Assembly (NCBI GenBank): GCA_029782355.1
Contig: JAKOUY010000016.1
Coordinates: forward strand, 434,001 to 498,000
Direction: 5' to 3'
From: Actinomycetes bacterium
GTDB lineage: Bacteria > Actinomycetota > Acidimicrobiia > Acidimicrobiales > Ilumatobacteraceae
Length of the DNA stretch: 64,000 nucleotides
Under the pieces are notes generated by a model. It made no database searches, had not been told where the DNA came from, and saw only the letters and a program-made list of their open reading frames with translations. Every line of letters begins with the position of its first letter. The stretch's first letter is position 1. The position numbers and the translations under genes were made by a program. This document shows positions 34,521 through 42,683 of this stretch, in pieces.

Positions 34521-35125
34521 CGGCGACCGACCCCGGACGGAACACGCAGCGGGGCGCCGGTCAGCGTGGAGCGGATCGGGCGGCGGTGGCGCTCGCCGCG
34601 GGCCAGTAGGCGCACGGTGATCGGCGACACGGCCAGAGCCACCAGGACGGCGAACCCGAGGACGAACCACGACGAGCTGGCGTCCGAGCCCATCATCAAC
34701 GAGTGGGCACCGAGGGTGACGATGGCGGCGAAGGACGACAGGTGGATGGCGTGCCAGATCTTGCGTGGGATCCGCCGCCGGACCCTGGCGACCGACGTGG
34801 CCACCAGCACCACGAACAGGTACATGGCCACCACACCCCAGGTGATCGCCCACCGCTGGACGTCGGCCGTGTGCGGGACGAACGCCTGGACCACGCCGAT
34901 CCCGGCGTCGGTGTCGAGGATCGCCATCGTCACGTGGAGCAGGGTGAACACCAGGGTCATCCCGCCGAGCCACTTGTGCATGGTCATCCACCAGTTGGGC
35001 CGCAGCCGGGTGCCGGTGTGGCGGGCGGCGAATCGCAGACCCCAGACCAGCGAGGCCACGGCCAGCAGGGCGGCGACGATGCCCGTCGAGCGGGACAGGT
35101 ACCAAGCCATCGACGCCGCGGGCAT
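34517..35125 (-). CDS. Ferric-reductase-like heme membrane protein
   Basis: About 202 aa with six predicted membrane spans. Histidine pairs expected to bind b-type heme lie in the segments WWMTMHKWLGGMTLVFTLLH and KIWHAIHLSSFAAIVTLGAH, the pattern of the ferric reductase/MsrQ-like transmembrane family. ATG 35125 starts the first span region properly (SMAWYLSRSTGIVAALLAV). Together with the FMN-binding gene it resembles the actinobacterial heme/FMN pairs of unknown acceptor. Lies downstream of a tRNA cluster, transcribed in the same direction. Confidence 0.8.
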   Translation of the reverse strand: MPAASMAWYLSRSTGIVAALLAVASLVWGLRFAARHTGTRLRPNWWMTMHKWLGGMTLVFTLLHVTMAILDTDAGIGVVQAFVPHTADVQRWAITWGVVAMYLFVVLVATSVARVRRRIPRKIWHAIHLSSFAAIVTLGAHSLMMGSDASSSWFVLGFAVLVALAVSPITVRLLARGERHRRPIRSTLTGAPLRVPSGVGRR

Positions 35126-35225
35126 GGCGATCAGTCTCGACCGTCCGGTGTGGCCTTGCTCGGCGAATCCGGTGAGAAGTCGGTGAGAACCGGCGCCCGC
35201 CGCCACGAACCCGGTGACGCGAACA

Positions 35226-35245
35226 GGCGGCCCCGAAGGGCCGCC
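35226..35245 (-). terminator. Hairpin terminator after tRNA-Phe
   Basis: A perfect 8-bp stem, GGCGGCCC/GGGCCGCC, with a CGAA (leftward TTCG) tetraloop, lies 6 bp downstream of the tRNA-Phe 3' end in the direction of transcription. The U tract is poor, as is common in GC-rich actinobacteria. Confidence 0.7.
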
Positions 35246-35251
35246 CGGCGG

Positions 35252-35324
35252 TGGTCGAGACCGGCGTCGATCCGGTGACCCTACGCTTTTCAGGCGTATG
35301 CTCTGCCGACTGAGCTACTCGACC
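35252..35324 (-). tRNA. tRNA-Phe (GAA)
   Basis: A 73-nt cloverleaf without encoded CCA. Acceptor GGTCGAG/CTCGACC, D arm with GCTCAGTCGGCAGAGC, anticodon stem TACGC/GCGTA around the loop CTGAAAA (GAA), and T arm ending in CGCCGGT. It is the last tRNA in a leftward Glu-Asp-Phe cluster. Confidence 0.95.
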
Positions 35325-35386
35325 GGGAGGGAGGGCACCGCCCCGGCGACGGAGCAGCGCTTCCCGTACAAGCCCGAAGGCTTGCG

Positions 35387-35460
35387 CGGTCCCGACGGGA
35401 CTCGAACCCGCGACCTCCGGCTTGACAGGCCGGCGTGAACTCCAACTTCACCACGGGACC
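35387..35460 (-). tRNA. tRNA-Asp (GUC)
   Basis: A 74-nt cloverleaf without encoded CCA. Acceptor GGTCCCG/CGGGACC, anticodon stem CCGGC/GCCGG around loop CTGTCAA (GUC), T arm GCGGGTTCGAGTCCCGT. A small hairpin (CAAGCC/GGCTTG with CGAA loop, 35369-35384) follows it and may help processing between Asp and Phe. Confidence 0.95.
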
Positions 35461-35555
35461 AAACTGACTGGCTGACCAGCAGGTCGGTCGCCCGGCGGCG
35501 CACCGCAGGGCGCCGTGATGCTAGCACCGGTCCTCGGCGATTCCCTCCGCCGACC

Positions 35556-35631
35556 TGGCACCCCCAACGGGATTCGAACCCGTGCCGCCACCTTGAAAGG
35601 GTGGTGTCCTCGGCCGCTAGACGATGGGGGC
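35556..35631 (-). tRNA. tRNA-Glu (UUC)
   Basis: A 76-nt cloverleaf with encoded CCA. Acceptor GCCCCCA/TGGGGGT (first pair G-U), anticodon stem CCACC/GGTGG around loop CTTTCAA (UUC), T arm CACGGGTTCGAATCCCGTT. First gene of the tRNA cluster. Confidence 0.95.
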
Positions 35632-35702
35632 CAGCGCCCCGACGGGGCCGGGCAATGCTACCACCGGCCCGAGCGCCCCTCCCGGCGGTAGGTTGCCCGG
35701 CG

Positions 35703-36131
35703 ATGGGCATGCGGCTGAGCGTGGATCCCGGGCTCGACCCCGCCGGCTACACGTTCCGACACGACATCCGCGTCCGCTTCGCCGAGACCGACGCCATGGG
35801 CATCGTCCACCACAGCCGGTACCTGCCATACCTGGAGGAGGCCCGGGTCGCCTACCTGCGCGACATCGGCCACCCGTACACCGCCTGGCAGGCCGACGGC
35901 ATCGAGTCGGCCGTGTTGGAGTGCTTCGTGCGCTACCGCCAGCCGCTGCGCTTCGACGAGGTGCTCACCGTGCACACCCGGCTGGCGTCGGCCACCCGGA
36001 CCACCTTCCAGATGGCCTACCTGGTCACGGTGGGCGAGGAGGTCCGGGCCACGGCCGTGACCGTGCACGGGCTGACCGTGCAGGGCCGCCCGGTGCGCCT
36101 GCCGGCGTGGTTGTCCGAGCACGTCCGCTGA
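35703..36131 (+). CDS. YbgC-type acyl-CoA thioesterase (hotdog fold)
   Basis: A 142-aa single hotdog domain. The 4-hydroxybenzoyl-CoA thioesterase signature is clear: RVRFAETDAMGIVHHSRYLPYLEEAR, with the catalytic Asp of TDAMG and the following His pair. The rest (ESAVLECFVRYRQPLRFDEVLTVHTRL and the AVTVHGLTV strand) fits the YbgC/YbaW group, which hydrolyses short or branched acyl-CoAs. ATG 35703 is chosen over frames running through tRNA-Glu. No operon partner; it converges on the DUF2017 gene. Confidence 0.88.
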   Translation: MGMRLSVDPGLDPAGYTFRHDIRVRFAETDAMGIVHHSRYLPYLEEARVAYLRDIGHPYTAWQADGIESAVLECFVRYRQPLRFDEVLTVHTRLASATRTTFQMAYLVTVGEEVRATAVTVHGLTVQGRPVRLPAWLSEHVR

Positions 36132-36160
36132 GCGGCGATGCCCGGCCGGGCCGCCCCCGG

Positions 36161-36643
36161 TCAGGACAGGCAGTCGATGGCGTGCTCGAGCAGCCAGCTC
36201 AGGTAGTGGTAGAGGTGCATCTCGCCGGCCAGCGGGTGGTCGTCGGCAACCAGGGCCGGTTCGTCGTCCTCGCTCAGGTCCAGCGCCGTGCCCAGCACCA
36301 GGCGGAGCTGGTTGACGGCCCGGAGGAAGGCCATCGCCCCGGCCTCGTCGAGCAGGGCGTCGTCGTCGATCGCCCGGGTGACCGTGTCGATGGCGTCGAG
36401 CCGGGCGGCCACCAGCTCGTCGCCCATCAGCCGCTGATACTCGGTCTCGGCCCCGGCGTCGATGGCCTGGTGGTACGCCGGTGGGAACAGGCGGCGCAGG
36501 TTCGGTTGGTCGGCTCCCGCCAGGAGCATCGTGCGCAGTTGGTCGAGCAGCCGGCCGAGCAGCTCGCGCTCCGGCTTGGACATGGTGACGCGCACGCCCT
36601 TCGACGTGCGCTGCAGTGGTCCCTTCGGGGATCGCCAGCCCAC
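36161..36643 (-). CDS. DUF2017 family protein
   Basis: A 160-aa helical protein with PERELLGRLLDQLRTML, then FPPAYHQAIDAGAETEYQRLMGDELV and a C-terminal AGEMHLYHYLSWLLEHAIDCL, matching the DUF2017 family found beside clpS in many actinobacteria. GTG 36643 lies 5 bp after the clpS stop and restores the family N-terminus. The conserved linkage hints at a role near Clp proteolysis, but no biochemical function is established. Confidence 0.82.
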   Translation of the reverse strand: MGWRSPKGPLQRTSKGVRVTMSKPERELLGRLLDQLRTMLLAGADQPNLRRLFPPAYHQAIDAGAETEYQRLMGDELVAARLDAIDTVTRAIDDDALLDEAGAMAFLRAVNQLRLVLGTALDLSEDDEPALVADDHPLAGEMHLYHYLSWLLEHAIDCLS

Positions 36644-36648
36644 GGAGC

Positions 36649-36954
36649 TCAGTCGTCCTGCTGCATGGTCGCCCACAGGCCGTGCTCGTGCAGGCGGAAG
36701 ACGTCCATCTCGATCTTCTCCCGAGCACCACTGGCCACCGCCGCCCGACCCTTGTGGTGGACGTCGAGCATCAGCGCCGTGGCCTGGTCGAGGCTGTAGC
36801 CGAACAGCTTCTGGAACACGAACGTGACGTAGCTCATCAGGTTGATCGGGTCGTTCCACACCAAGGCCACCCACGGGCGGTCGAGGTCGACGCGCTCGTC
36901 GGTGATCGGATCGGCGTCGGGCCGCACCGTGGTCGGGCTGGCCGGGGCTGGCAC
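36649..36954 (-). CDS. clpS: ATP-dependent Clp protease adaptor ClpS
   Basis: A 101-aa N-end-rule adaptor that hands substrates to ClpC/ClpA. The ClpS core reads [21 protein letters not shown], followed by [21 protein letters not shown] and [20 protein letters not shown], with the conserved N-D-x-x-N substrate-pocket residues and His of VHHKG. The unstructured ~25-residue N-terminus is typical. GTG 36954 is taken as start. Divergent from ctaB with 30 bp between starts, so the promoters must overlap. Confidence 0.88.
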   Translation of the reverse strand: MPAPASPTTVRPDADPITDERVDLDRPWVALVWNDPINLMSYVTFVFQKLFGYSLDQATALMLDVHHKGRAAVASGAREKIEMDVFRLHEHGLWATMQQDD

Positions 36955-36984
36955 CCCGACATTCTGCCCGTACGATGGGCCGTC

Positions 36985-37932
36985 ATGGCAGTCGGTACCC
37001 GCCCGTTGGTCCCGTCGCGACTGCGGCCGGGCGGGGTGGTCCACGGCTCCAGCCGGCATCCGACCACGGTGCTCGGCGGCTACGTCACGCTGATGAAGCT
37101 GCGCGTCGTCGAGCTGCTGCTGATCAGCACCCTCCCGGCCATGATCCTGGCCGAGCGCGGTTGGCCGCCGACCCGCCTGGTCCTGATCACCTTGGTCGGC
37201 GGGACCTTGGCCGCCGGGGGAGCCAACGCCATCAACATGGTGGTCGACCGGGACATCGACGCCCGGATGGATCGGACCAAGGGTCGCCCACTGGTCACCG
37301 GGCTGATCCGCCCGGTCCAGGCGATGGTCTTCGCCGTCGCCCTCGAGGTCGCCGCGTTCGTCGTGTTGTGGGCCGGGGCCAACCTGCTGGCGGCGTGCCT
37401 GGCGCTCAGTGCGACCCTCTTCTACGTCTTCGTGTACACCCTGTGGCTGAAGCGCTCGACCACCCAGAACGTGGTCATCGGCGGGGCCGCGGGCGCGATG
37501 CCCGTCCTGGTCGGCTGGGCCGCGGTGCGCAACGACGTCGCCTGGGCGCCGGTCGTGCTGTTCGTGGTCATCTTCCTGTGGACGCCGCCGCACACGTGGG
37601 CGTTGGCCATGCGCCACGCCGACGAGTACCGCGCCGCCGGCGTTCCGATGCTGCCCGCGGTGGCCACCCCGCAGGCCACGGTACGGACCATGGTGTGGTA
37701 CTCGATCGCCATGGTCGTGGCCAGCGTGGTCGTGCTGCCGGTCAGCGATCTGGGGTGGATCTACGGGGTCGTCGCCATCGTCTGCGGGGTCCTGTTCGTG
37801 GCCGCCACCGTCGATCTCGGCCGTCGTCCGACACCCCAGCGAGCCATGCGGGTCTTCGCCCTGAGCATCACCTACATCACCCTGCTGTTCGGGGCGATTG
37901 CCGTCGACGTGCTCGTCCGATACGGCGTCTGA
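36985..37932 (+). CDS. ctaB: Protoheme IX farnesyltransferase (heme O synthase)
   Basis: A 315-aa UbiA-family membrane prenyltransferase that makes heme O for the oxidase encoded downstream. The first diphosphate-binding motif is [21 protein letters not shown]; the second is in the [22 protein letters not shown] loop. About nine membrane spans. ATG 36985 follows the short divergent region with clpS. It stands at the head of the oxidase locus, 115 bp before the next gene. No ctaA (heme A synthase) is visible in the window. Confidence 0.92.
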   Translation: MAVGTRPLVPSRLRPGGVVHGSSRHPTTVLGGYVTLMKLRVVELLLISTLPAMILAERGWPPTRLVLITLVGGTLAAGGANAINMVVDRDIDARMDRTKGRPLVTGLIRPVQAMVFAVALEVAAFVVLWAGANLLAACLALSATLFYVFVYTLWLKRSTTQNVVIGGAAGAMPVLVGWAAVRNDVAWAPVVLFVVIFLWTPPHTWALAMRHADEYRAAGVPMLPAVATPQATVRTMVWYSIAMVVASVVVLPVSDLGWIYGVVAIVCGVLFVAATVDLGRRPTPQRAMRVFALSITYITLLFGAIAVDVLVRYGV

Positions 37933-38047
37933 ACACCTGCCGATGATTTCGGCGCCCGCAGCACCCTGTGGGTAATGTCGGGGTGCACCATCCGATCCGA
38001 GCATCGGGCCCGCTCCGCAGCGCGCCCGTACGAAACGAGTTCGCCGC

Positions 38048-39661
38048 ATGACCACCGTGGAGACCCATGCTCCGGCCGTCGCCGACGACGGTGCCGGGAC
38101 GCGTGGCTGGTCCAGCGCTGCCGACTGGCTGACCACGACGGACCACAAGCAGATCGGTCGCCTGTTCACCACCGTCGGGCTGGTCAGCGTGGTCGCCGCG
38201 GCGTTCCTCGGGGTGCTCCTGGGCGTCGACCGGGCCGACACGTCGCGCTCGCTGGTGCGCGCCGGCGCAGTGACCCAGATGTTCGCCGGCTACCGGGTGG
38301 CGCTGGTGTGGTGCGGGCTGGCGGCCGTCGTGGTGGGCATCGCCCTGGCCGTCGTGCCGCTGCAGCTGGGCGCCCGGGCCCTGGCCTTCGCTCGGCTCGC
38401 GCTGTTGGGCTGGTGGACCTGGCTCACCGGCACGGTGCTCGTCGTGGTCTCCTTGGCCGCCAACGGTGGTCCCGGCGGCGGCAACCACAAGTTCGTCGCC
38501 CTGTTCCTCCTCGGCCACCTGCTGCAGCTGCTCGGACTGCTCGCTGCCGTCGTCACCCTGGTGACCTCGATCCTCACCACCCGGGCGCCGGGCATGAACA
38601 TGCGCCGGGTGCCCGTGTTCAGCTGGTCGGTGCTCGTCGCCGGCCTCGGGTTGCTCATCGCCCTGCCGGTGCTCGCCGGCAACACCGTCATCGGGTACGT
38701 CGACTACCGCTACGGGCGCTCCGGGTTCGGCGGGAACGACGGCATCCTCGGCCTGCTCGGCTTCGGGCTGACCCAACCGTTCACCTACGTCCTGGCGGTG
38801 CCGGCCTTCGGGTTCGCCCTCGAGGCGCTGGCCACCGCCACCCGCCGGCGCCTCTCCGCTCGTGGCGTGGCGTTCGCCGGCCTCGGCCTGCTCGGCGCCG
38901 GGGTGTTCACGGCCGTCACCCAGACGGATCTCGGCCTGCCGCAGAACGCCTTCCACCTGACGTTCACCACCTGGCTCGGCGACGCCGTCCCCTACGCCTT
39001 CTTCTACCTGGTGCCCATCCTCGGCGCCGTGGTGGTGCTCGGGATCGGTGCCCTGAACCTGCGATCGGCCAAGCCGCGACTGATCTCGCCGCTCGTGTTC
39101 GGGTTGCTGGGCGCCGGGCTGGCCTTCGTCGGGGTCATCGGAACGGCCGTCCAGCACCTCGGCGACGCCCGCCTCGGCGGCACGGTGTTCGACGAGTCGA
39201 TGACGCTCTACGTGGTCGACGGGTCGATCCTGGCCCTCCTCGGTGCCTTCGTCTACTGGTGCCCGAAGTGGACCGGGCGGGCGGCCGACGACCGCAAGCT
39301 GCTGCCGTTGGCCCTGCTCGGTGCACTCGGCACCGTCCTTGCCGCCCTGCCCGAGGCCATCGCCGGGTTCGCCAAGCAGCCGGCTGCGGCCACCGAGTTC
39401 CACATCGGCGGTCCCTCCCAGCTGTGGAACTGGGCCTCGGCCATCGGCCACCTGCTCGTGGCCCTGACGGTGCTGGCCGTGGTGGCCACCCGGCTCGGAG
39501 CCCTGCGCCACGGACCCGCCGCCGGCGACGACCCGTGGGACGGTCAGACCCTGGAGTGGGCCACCTCCTCGCCCGCCCCGACCGACAACTTCGCCGACGT
39601 GCTCACGGTGATGTCCCCCGAACCGCTGCTCGACCTCAAGCCAGGGAGCCAGGCGTCATGA
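38048..39661 (+). CDS. Catalytically inactive cytochrome oxidase subunit I paralog
   Basis: A 537-aa, roughly 12-span protein homologous to CtaD along its length: [16 protein letters not shown] at the start, [44 protein letters not shown] and [16 protein letters not shown] all align with the true subunit I at 42684. Metal ligands are gone: Tyr82 occupies the low-spin heme His (QMFAGY for QMFTMH), the Cu-His motif GHPEVY is LTQPFTY, the HH pair is absent and the H-x-H heme pair is S-M-T. The D-channel Asp is Ala111. It cannot reduce oxygen; a structural or regulatory role is inferred. It overlaps the next gene by 4 bp. Confidence 0.8.
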   Translation: MTTVETHAPAVADDGAGTRGWSSAADWLTTTDHKQIGRLFTTVGLVSVVAAAFLGVLLGVDRADTSRSLVRAGAVTQMFAGYRVALVWCGLAAVVVGIALAVVPLQLGARALAFARLALLGWWTWLTGTVLVVVSLAANGGPGGGNHKFVALFLLGHLLQLLGLLAAVVTLVTSILTTRAPGMNMRRVPVFSWSVLVAGLGLLIALPVLAGNTVIGYVDYRYGRSGFGGNDGILGLLGFGLTQPFTYVLAVPAFGFALEALATATRRRLSARGVAFAGLGLLGAGVFTAVTQTDLGLPQNAFHLTFTTWLGDAVPYAFFYLVPILGAVVVLGIGALNLRSAKPRLISPLVFGLLGAGLAFVGVIGTAVQHLGDARLGGTVFDESMTLYVVDGSILALLGAFVYWCPKWTGRAADDRKLLPLALLGALGTVLAALPEAIAGFAKQPAAATEFHIGGPSQLWNWASAIGHLLVALTVLAVVATRLGALRHGPAAGDDPWDGQTLEWATSSPAPTDNFADVLTVMSPEPLLDLKPGSQAS

Positions 39662-40263
39662 CCATGTCGACCACCTCCAGCGCCCCGCTGGCCCTGCCGG
39701 CCGGCCCGACCCCGGCGCCCCGTCGCCAGGTGCTGGTGGGCACGGTGTTGGCCGCCGCCGCCGGGTCGATGCTGATCTTCGGCGAACTGGCGATGTGGAT
39801 GAAGATGCGCGACCGAGCCCACGACAACGGGGTGGCCTGGATGCCGAAGGGCTCGTCGATCTCGATGGTCACGGCCAACACCATGTTGCTGGCGTTCATC
39901 CCGGCCTGCCTGTTCGCCCAGTGGGCGATCTACTCGGCCAAGCGCGCCGACCGCACCCATCTGCTCCAGGGCATCGGCCTCACCGGCCTGATGGGAGTCG
40001 CCATCGTCAACGCGCAGGCGTTCCTCTACTCGCAGGCCGGGGTCGCCGCCAAGGGCACGGCCTACAACTCGCTGTTCTACGCGGTCACCGGGACCTTCGT
40101 GGTGCTGACGATCGTGGGCATCGGGTTCAGCCTGGTGACGCTGTTCCGGGTCCTCGGCAGCCGCAACGGCGCCGCCGAACTGGTCACCGCCCATGCCCTG
40201 TACTGGTACTTCCTCGCCGCGGCGTACTGCGCGGTGTGGTTCGTGGTCTACGTGACGAAGTAA
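39658..40263 (+). CDS. Heme-copper oxidase subunit III-like protein
   Basis: A 201-aa protein with five predicted spans, resembling a shortened subunit III: VLVGTVLAAAAGSMLIFGELAMW at the first span, SMVTANTMLLAFIPACLFAQWAI, GLMGVAIVNAQAFLYSQAGV, FYAVTGTFVVLTIVGIGFSLV and HALYWYFLAAAYCAVWFVVYV, where the last matches the YWHFVDVVW region of true subunit III. The ATG overlaps the stop of the inactive subunit I, so the two are probably partners. A canonical subunit III occurs at 44683, making this a second copy. Confidence 0.75.
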   Translation: MTMSTTSSAPLALPAGPTPAPRRQVLVGTVLAAAAGSMLIFGELAMWMKMRDRAHDNGVAWMPKGSSISMVTANTMLLAFIPACLFAQWAIYSAKRADRTHLLQGIGLTGLMGVAIVNAQAFLYSQAGVAAKGTAYNSLFYAVTGTFVVLTIVGIGFSLVTLFRVLGSRNGAAELVTAHALYWYFLAAAYCAVWFVVYVTK

Positions 40264-40272
40264 CGGAGCACG

Positions 40273-41418
40273 ATGTTCACCACCGGATCGAAGCTGTTCC
40301 TCGGAGCCACCGCCCTGGCGTTGGTCGCCACCCTGGTCTTCGGCGCCTCCCACGGCGGCGAGCCCGGCTACCTGGGCACCATCACGCTGATCGGGGCCCT
40401 GCTCGCCCTGGCGGCGTTGACCGCGATCAACTTCTTCACCCGTGACGGCAACACGCCCAGCATGGAGCAGGACATCACGCGCACCGCCGCCGCGGCCGCT
40501 CGGGCCCCGCGTCGCAGCGTCGCCCCGGTGCTGGCCGCCGTCGGCGTCGCCCTGCTGGCCATCGGCGCCGAGACCCGCCCGGCGTTCTTCAAGGGTGGCG
40601 TCCTGGTGCTGCTCGTCGCCGCCGCCGAGTGGTTGGTCACCGCCTGGGGCGAGCGGGCGTCCGGCGACGCCACCTACAACGCCGCGGTCAGCAGCCGGAT
40701 GCTCCAGCCGTTCCAGTTCCCGCTGGTCGCCGCCGCCGGGCTGGGCCTGGTGATCTACTCGTTCTCGCGGGTCATGCTGTGGATCAACAAGTCCGGTGCG
40801 CCGGTCATCTTCGGCGTCCTCGGCGCCCTGGTGCTGGTCGGCGGGTACCTCTTGGCCTCCCGTCCCGACGTCAAGACCAGCATGATCACCGGCATCGCCG
40901 CCATCGCCACCCTCGGTCTGGTGTCGGCCGGTGCGGTGATGGCCATCGACGGGCAGCGGACCATCGAGAAGCACCCCACCCCGGCCAGCGACCCGGCCGT
41001 CTGCACGGAGTCCACCAAGGACGCCCACGTCGACAAGCGGGCCCCCGGCTCGGTGGCCTCGATCAGCAGCCCGACGGCCATCGTGGTGGTCAAGGACGGC
41101 AAGCTCGCCGTGTATTCGCAGGGTCTTCGCGGCGCCCGGGCCGACGTGACCATCATCCGCGGTGCCACCAACAACCTGCTGTTCCGGAACGACGACCACG
41201 TCGCCCGGCGGTTCACCCTCAACCTCGGCACGTTCACCGACTCCAGCAGCGGGACGCCGGTGACCAAGAAGCCGCAGGCCTGCACGACGCTCATCGAGCC
41301 CGGTGGCGAGGTGTGGAAGACGTTCCGCCTGACCCAGCCCAGCGCCGCCAGCGCGACCCCCTATACCATCACCGTGCCGGGGATCTCCGACCAGGTCCTG
41401 ACGATGGTGGTGCCATGA
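40273..41418 (+). CDS. Novel oxidase-locus membrane protein with extracellular beta domain
   Basis: A 381-aa protein. The first hairpin (KLFLGATALALVATLVFGAS and LGTITLIGALLALAALTAINF) resembles actinobacterial oxidase subunit IV (CtaF). Five or so further spans follow up to residue ~235, then a ~150-residue extracytoplasmic domain with NNLLFRNDDHVARRFTLNLG and an ACTTLIEPGGEVWKTFRL strand, which looks like a cupredoxin-type sandwich. I do not see a full Cys-His-His-Met copper set, though two Cys and one His are present. Stop overlaps the coxB start (ATGA). Function unknown. Confidence 0.7.
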   Translation: MFTTGSKLFLGATALALVATLVFGASHGGEPGYLGTITLIGALLALAALTAINFFTRDGNTPSMEQDITRTAAAAARAPRRSVAPVLAAVGVALLAIGAETRPAFFKGGVLVLLVAAAEWLVTAWGERASGDATYNAAVSSRMLQPFQFPLVAAAGLGLVIYSFSRVMLWINKSGAPVIFGVLGALVLVGGYLLASRPDVKTSMITGIAAIATLGLVSAGAVMAIDGQRTIEKHPTPASDPAVCTESTKDAHVDKRAPGSVASISSPTAIVVVKDGKLAVYSQGLRGARADVTIIRGATNNLLFRNDDHVARRFTLNLGTFTDSSSGTPVTKKPQACTTLIEPGGEVWKTFRLTQPSAASATPYTITVPGISDQVLTMVVP

Positions 41419-42671
41419 CTCGCAACATCCCATCACCCGAGGTAGCTCCCGTGCACGACTCCCCCCGACGTGTCACCCGGCGCCGCGTCGGACTGGCGGC
41501 CACGGCCACCGGTCTGCTCGTCGCGCTGGCCGGCTGCGCCCGCAACGCCCCCCAGGACACGTTCCAGCCCGCCGGCGAGAACGCCCGGAGCATCGACAAC
41601 CTGCAGCGGCCGGTCTTCTACATCGCCGGGGTGATCGGCATTCTCGTGTTCGCCGCCGTCGGCTACATCGTCTGGCGGTTCAAGGATCGCGGCCAGGAGT
41701 TGCCGATCCAGGGTCACGGCAAGCCGATCCTGGAGATCGGTCCCATCGTGCTGTCCGCCGCCCTGTTGCTGGGCATCGGCGTGCCCACCGTGGCCACCGT
41801 GTTCAAGCTGGCCAAGACCAGCGACACCCAGTGCGTCGTCATCGTCACCGGTCAGCAGTGGTGGTGGGAGTACACCTATCCGGTGCAGCCGGGCTGCGCC
41901 GCCGGCGGGATCAAGCAGCCGATCGTCACCAGCGGTCAGCTGGTCGTGCCGGCCAAGACGCACGTCCTCGCCGAGATCCAGAGCAACGACGTGATCCACA
42001 GCTACTGGATCCCGAAGCTCAACGGCAAGCGCGACGCCGTGCCCGGGCGCACCCACACGCTGCGGCTGGAAGCCGACCAACCCGGCATCTACAGCGGGCA
42101 GTGCACCGAGTTCTGCGGGTTGAGTCACGCCCGGATGCGCATGCAGGTCGCTGCGCTCGACCAGGCCCACTTCGACACCTGGGTGACCAACCAGACCGCG
42201 CCGTACCAGAAGCCCACCGATCCGGCTGCCATCACCGGGGAGGCCACCTTCCAGGCCAACTGCTCGCGCTGCCACCAGGTCGACGGGATGGCCGACTCGG
42301 CCGGCAAGCCGATCATCTCCCAGCCGGAGCTGTACGTGGTGTCGGGCAGTGCCCCGAACCTCTCCCACCTCATGTCACGCAACACCTTCGCCGGCGCGGT
42401 GTGGGACCTGTTGACGCCCGCCTGCCGCGACAAGGTGTGGCACGCCAAGCCGGAGGAGTTCAGCGAGCTGTACCTGCAGGGTGTCAGCCGGGAGTGCCTC
42501 AACGAGAAGGATCTCCGGGATTGGATCCGCGACGCGCCGGCGAAGAAGCCGATGTACTCGAGTGACGCGCAGATCGCCAGCAACAACGGGCTGTCCCGCG
42601 GCATGCCCAACCTGAAGCTGAAGGACGATCAGATCAGTCAGATCATCGACTACCTGGTCACGCGGAAGTAA
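41415..42671 (+). CDS. ctaC: Cytochrome c oxidase subunit II fused to cytochrome c
   Basis: A 418-aa lipoprotein (lipobox LVALAGC, Cys41) with two spans, a CuA domain and a C-terminal cytochrome c. CuA ligands are all present: His195 in DVIHSYW, then Cys230, Glu232, Cys234, His238 and Met241 in GQCTEFCGLSHARM. The electron-entry aromatic patch is QQWWWEYTYP. The cytochrome domain has CSRCH at 283-287 and a probable Met ligand in the GMPNLKL region. An insert between them carries extra cysteines (TPACRDKVW, SRECLNEKD). This is a caa3-type subunit that accepts electrons through its own heme. Confidence 0.92.
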   Translation: MTRNIPSPEVAPVHDSPRRVTRRRVGLAATATGLLVALAGCARNAPQDTFQPAGENARSIDNLQRPVFYIAGVIGILVFAAVGYIVWRFKDRGQELPIQGHGKPILEIGPIVLSAALLLGIGVPTVATVFKLAKTSDTQCVVIVTGQQWWWEYTYPVQPGCAAGGIKQPIVTSGQLVVPAKTHVLAEIQSNDVIHSYWIPKLNGKRDAVPGRTHTLRLEADQPGIYSGQCTEFCGLSHARMRMQVAALDQAHFDTWVTNQTAPYQKPTDPAAITGEATFQANCSRCHQVDGMADSAGKPIISQPELYVVSGSAPNLSHLMSRNTFAGAVWDLLTPACRDKVWHAKPEEFSELYLQGVSRECLNEKDLRDWIRDAPAKKPMYSSDAQIASNNGLSRGMPNLKLKDDQISQIIDYLVTRK

Positions 42672-42683
42672 GGAAGGACGCCC

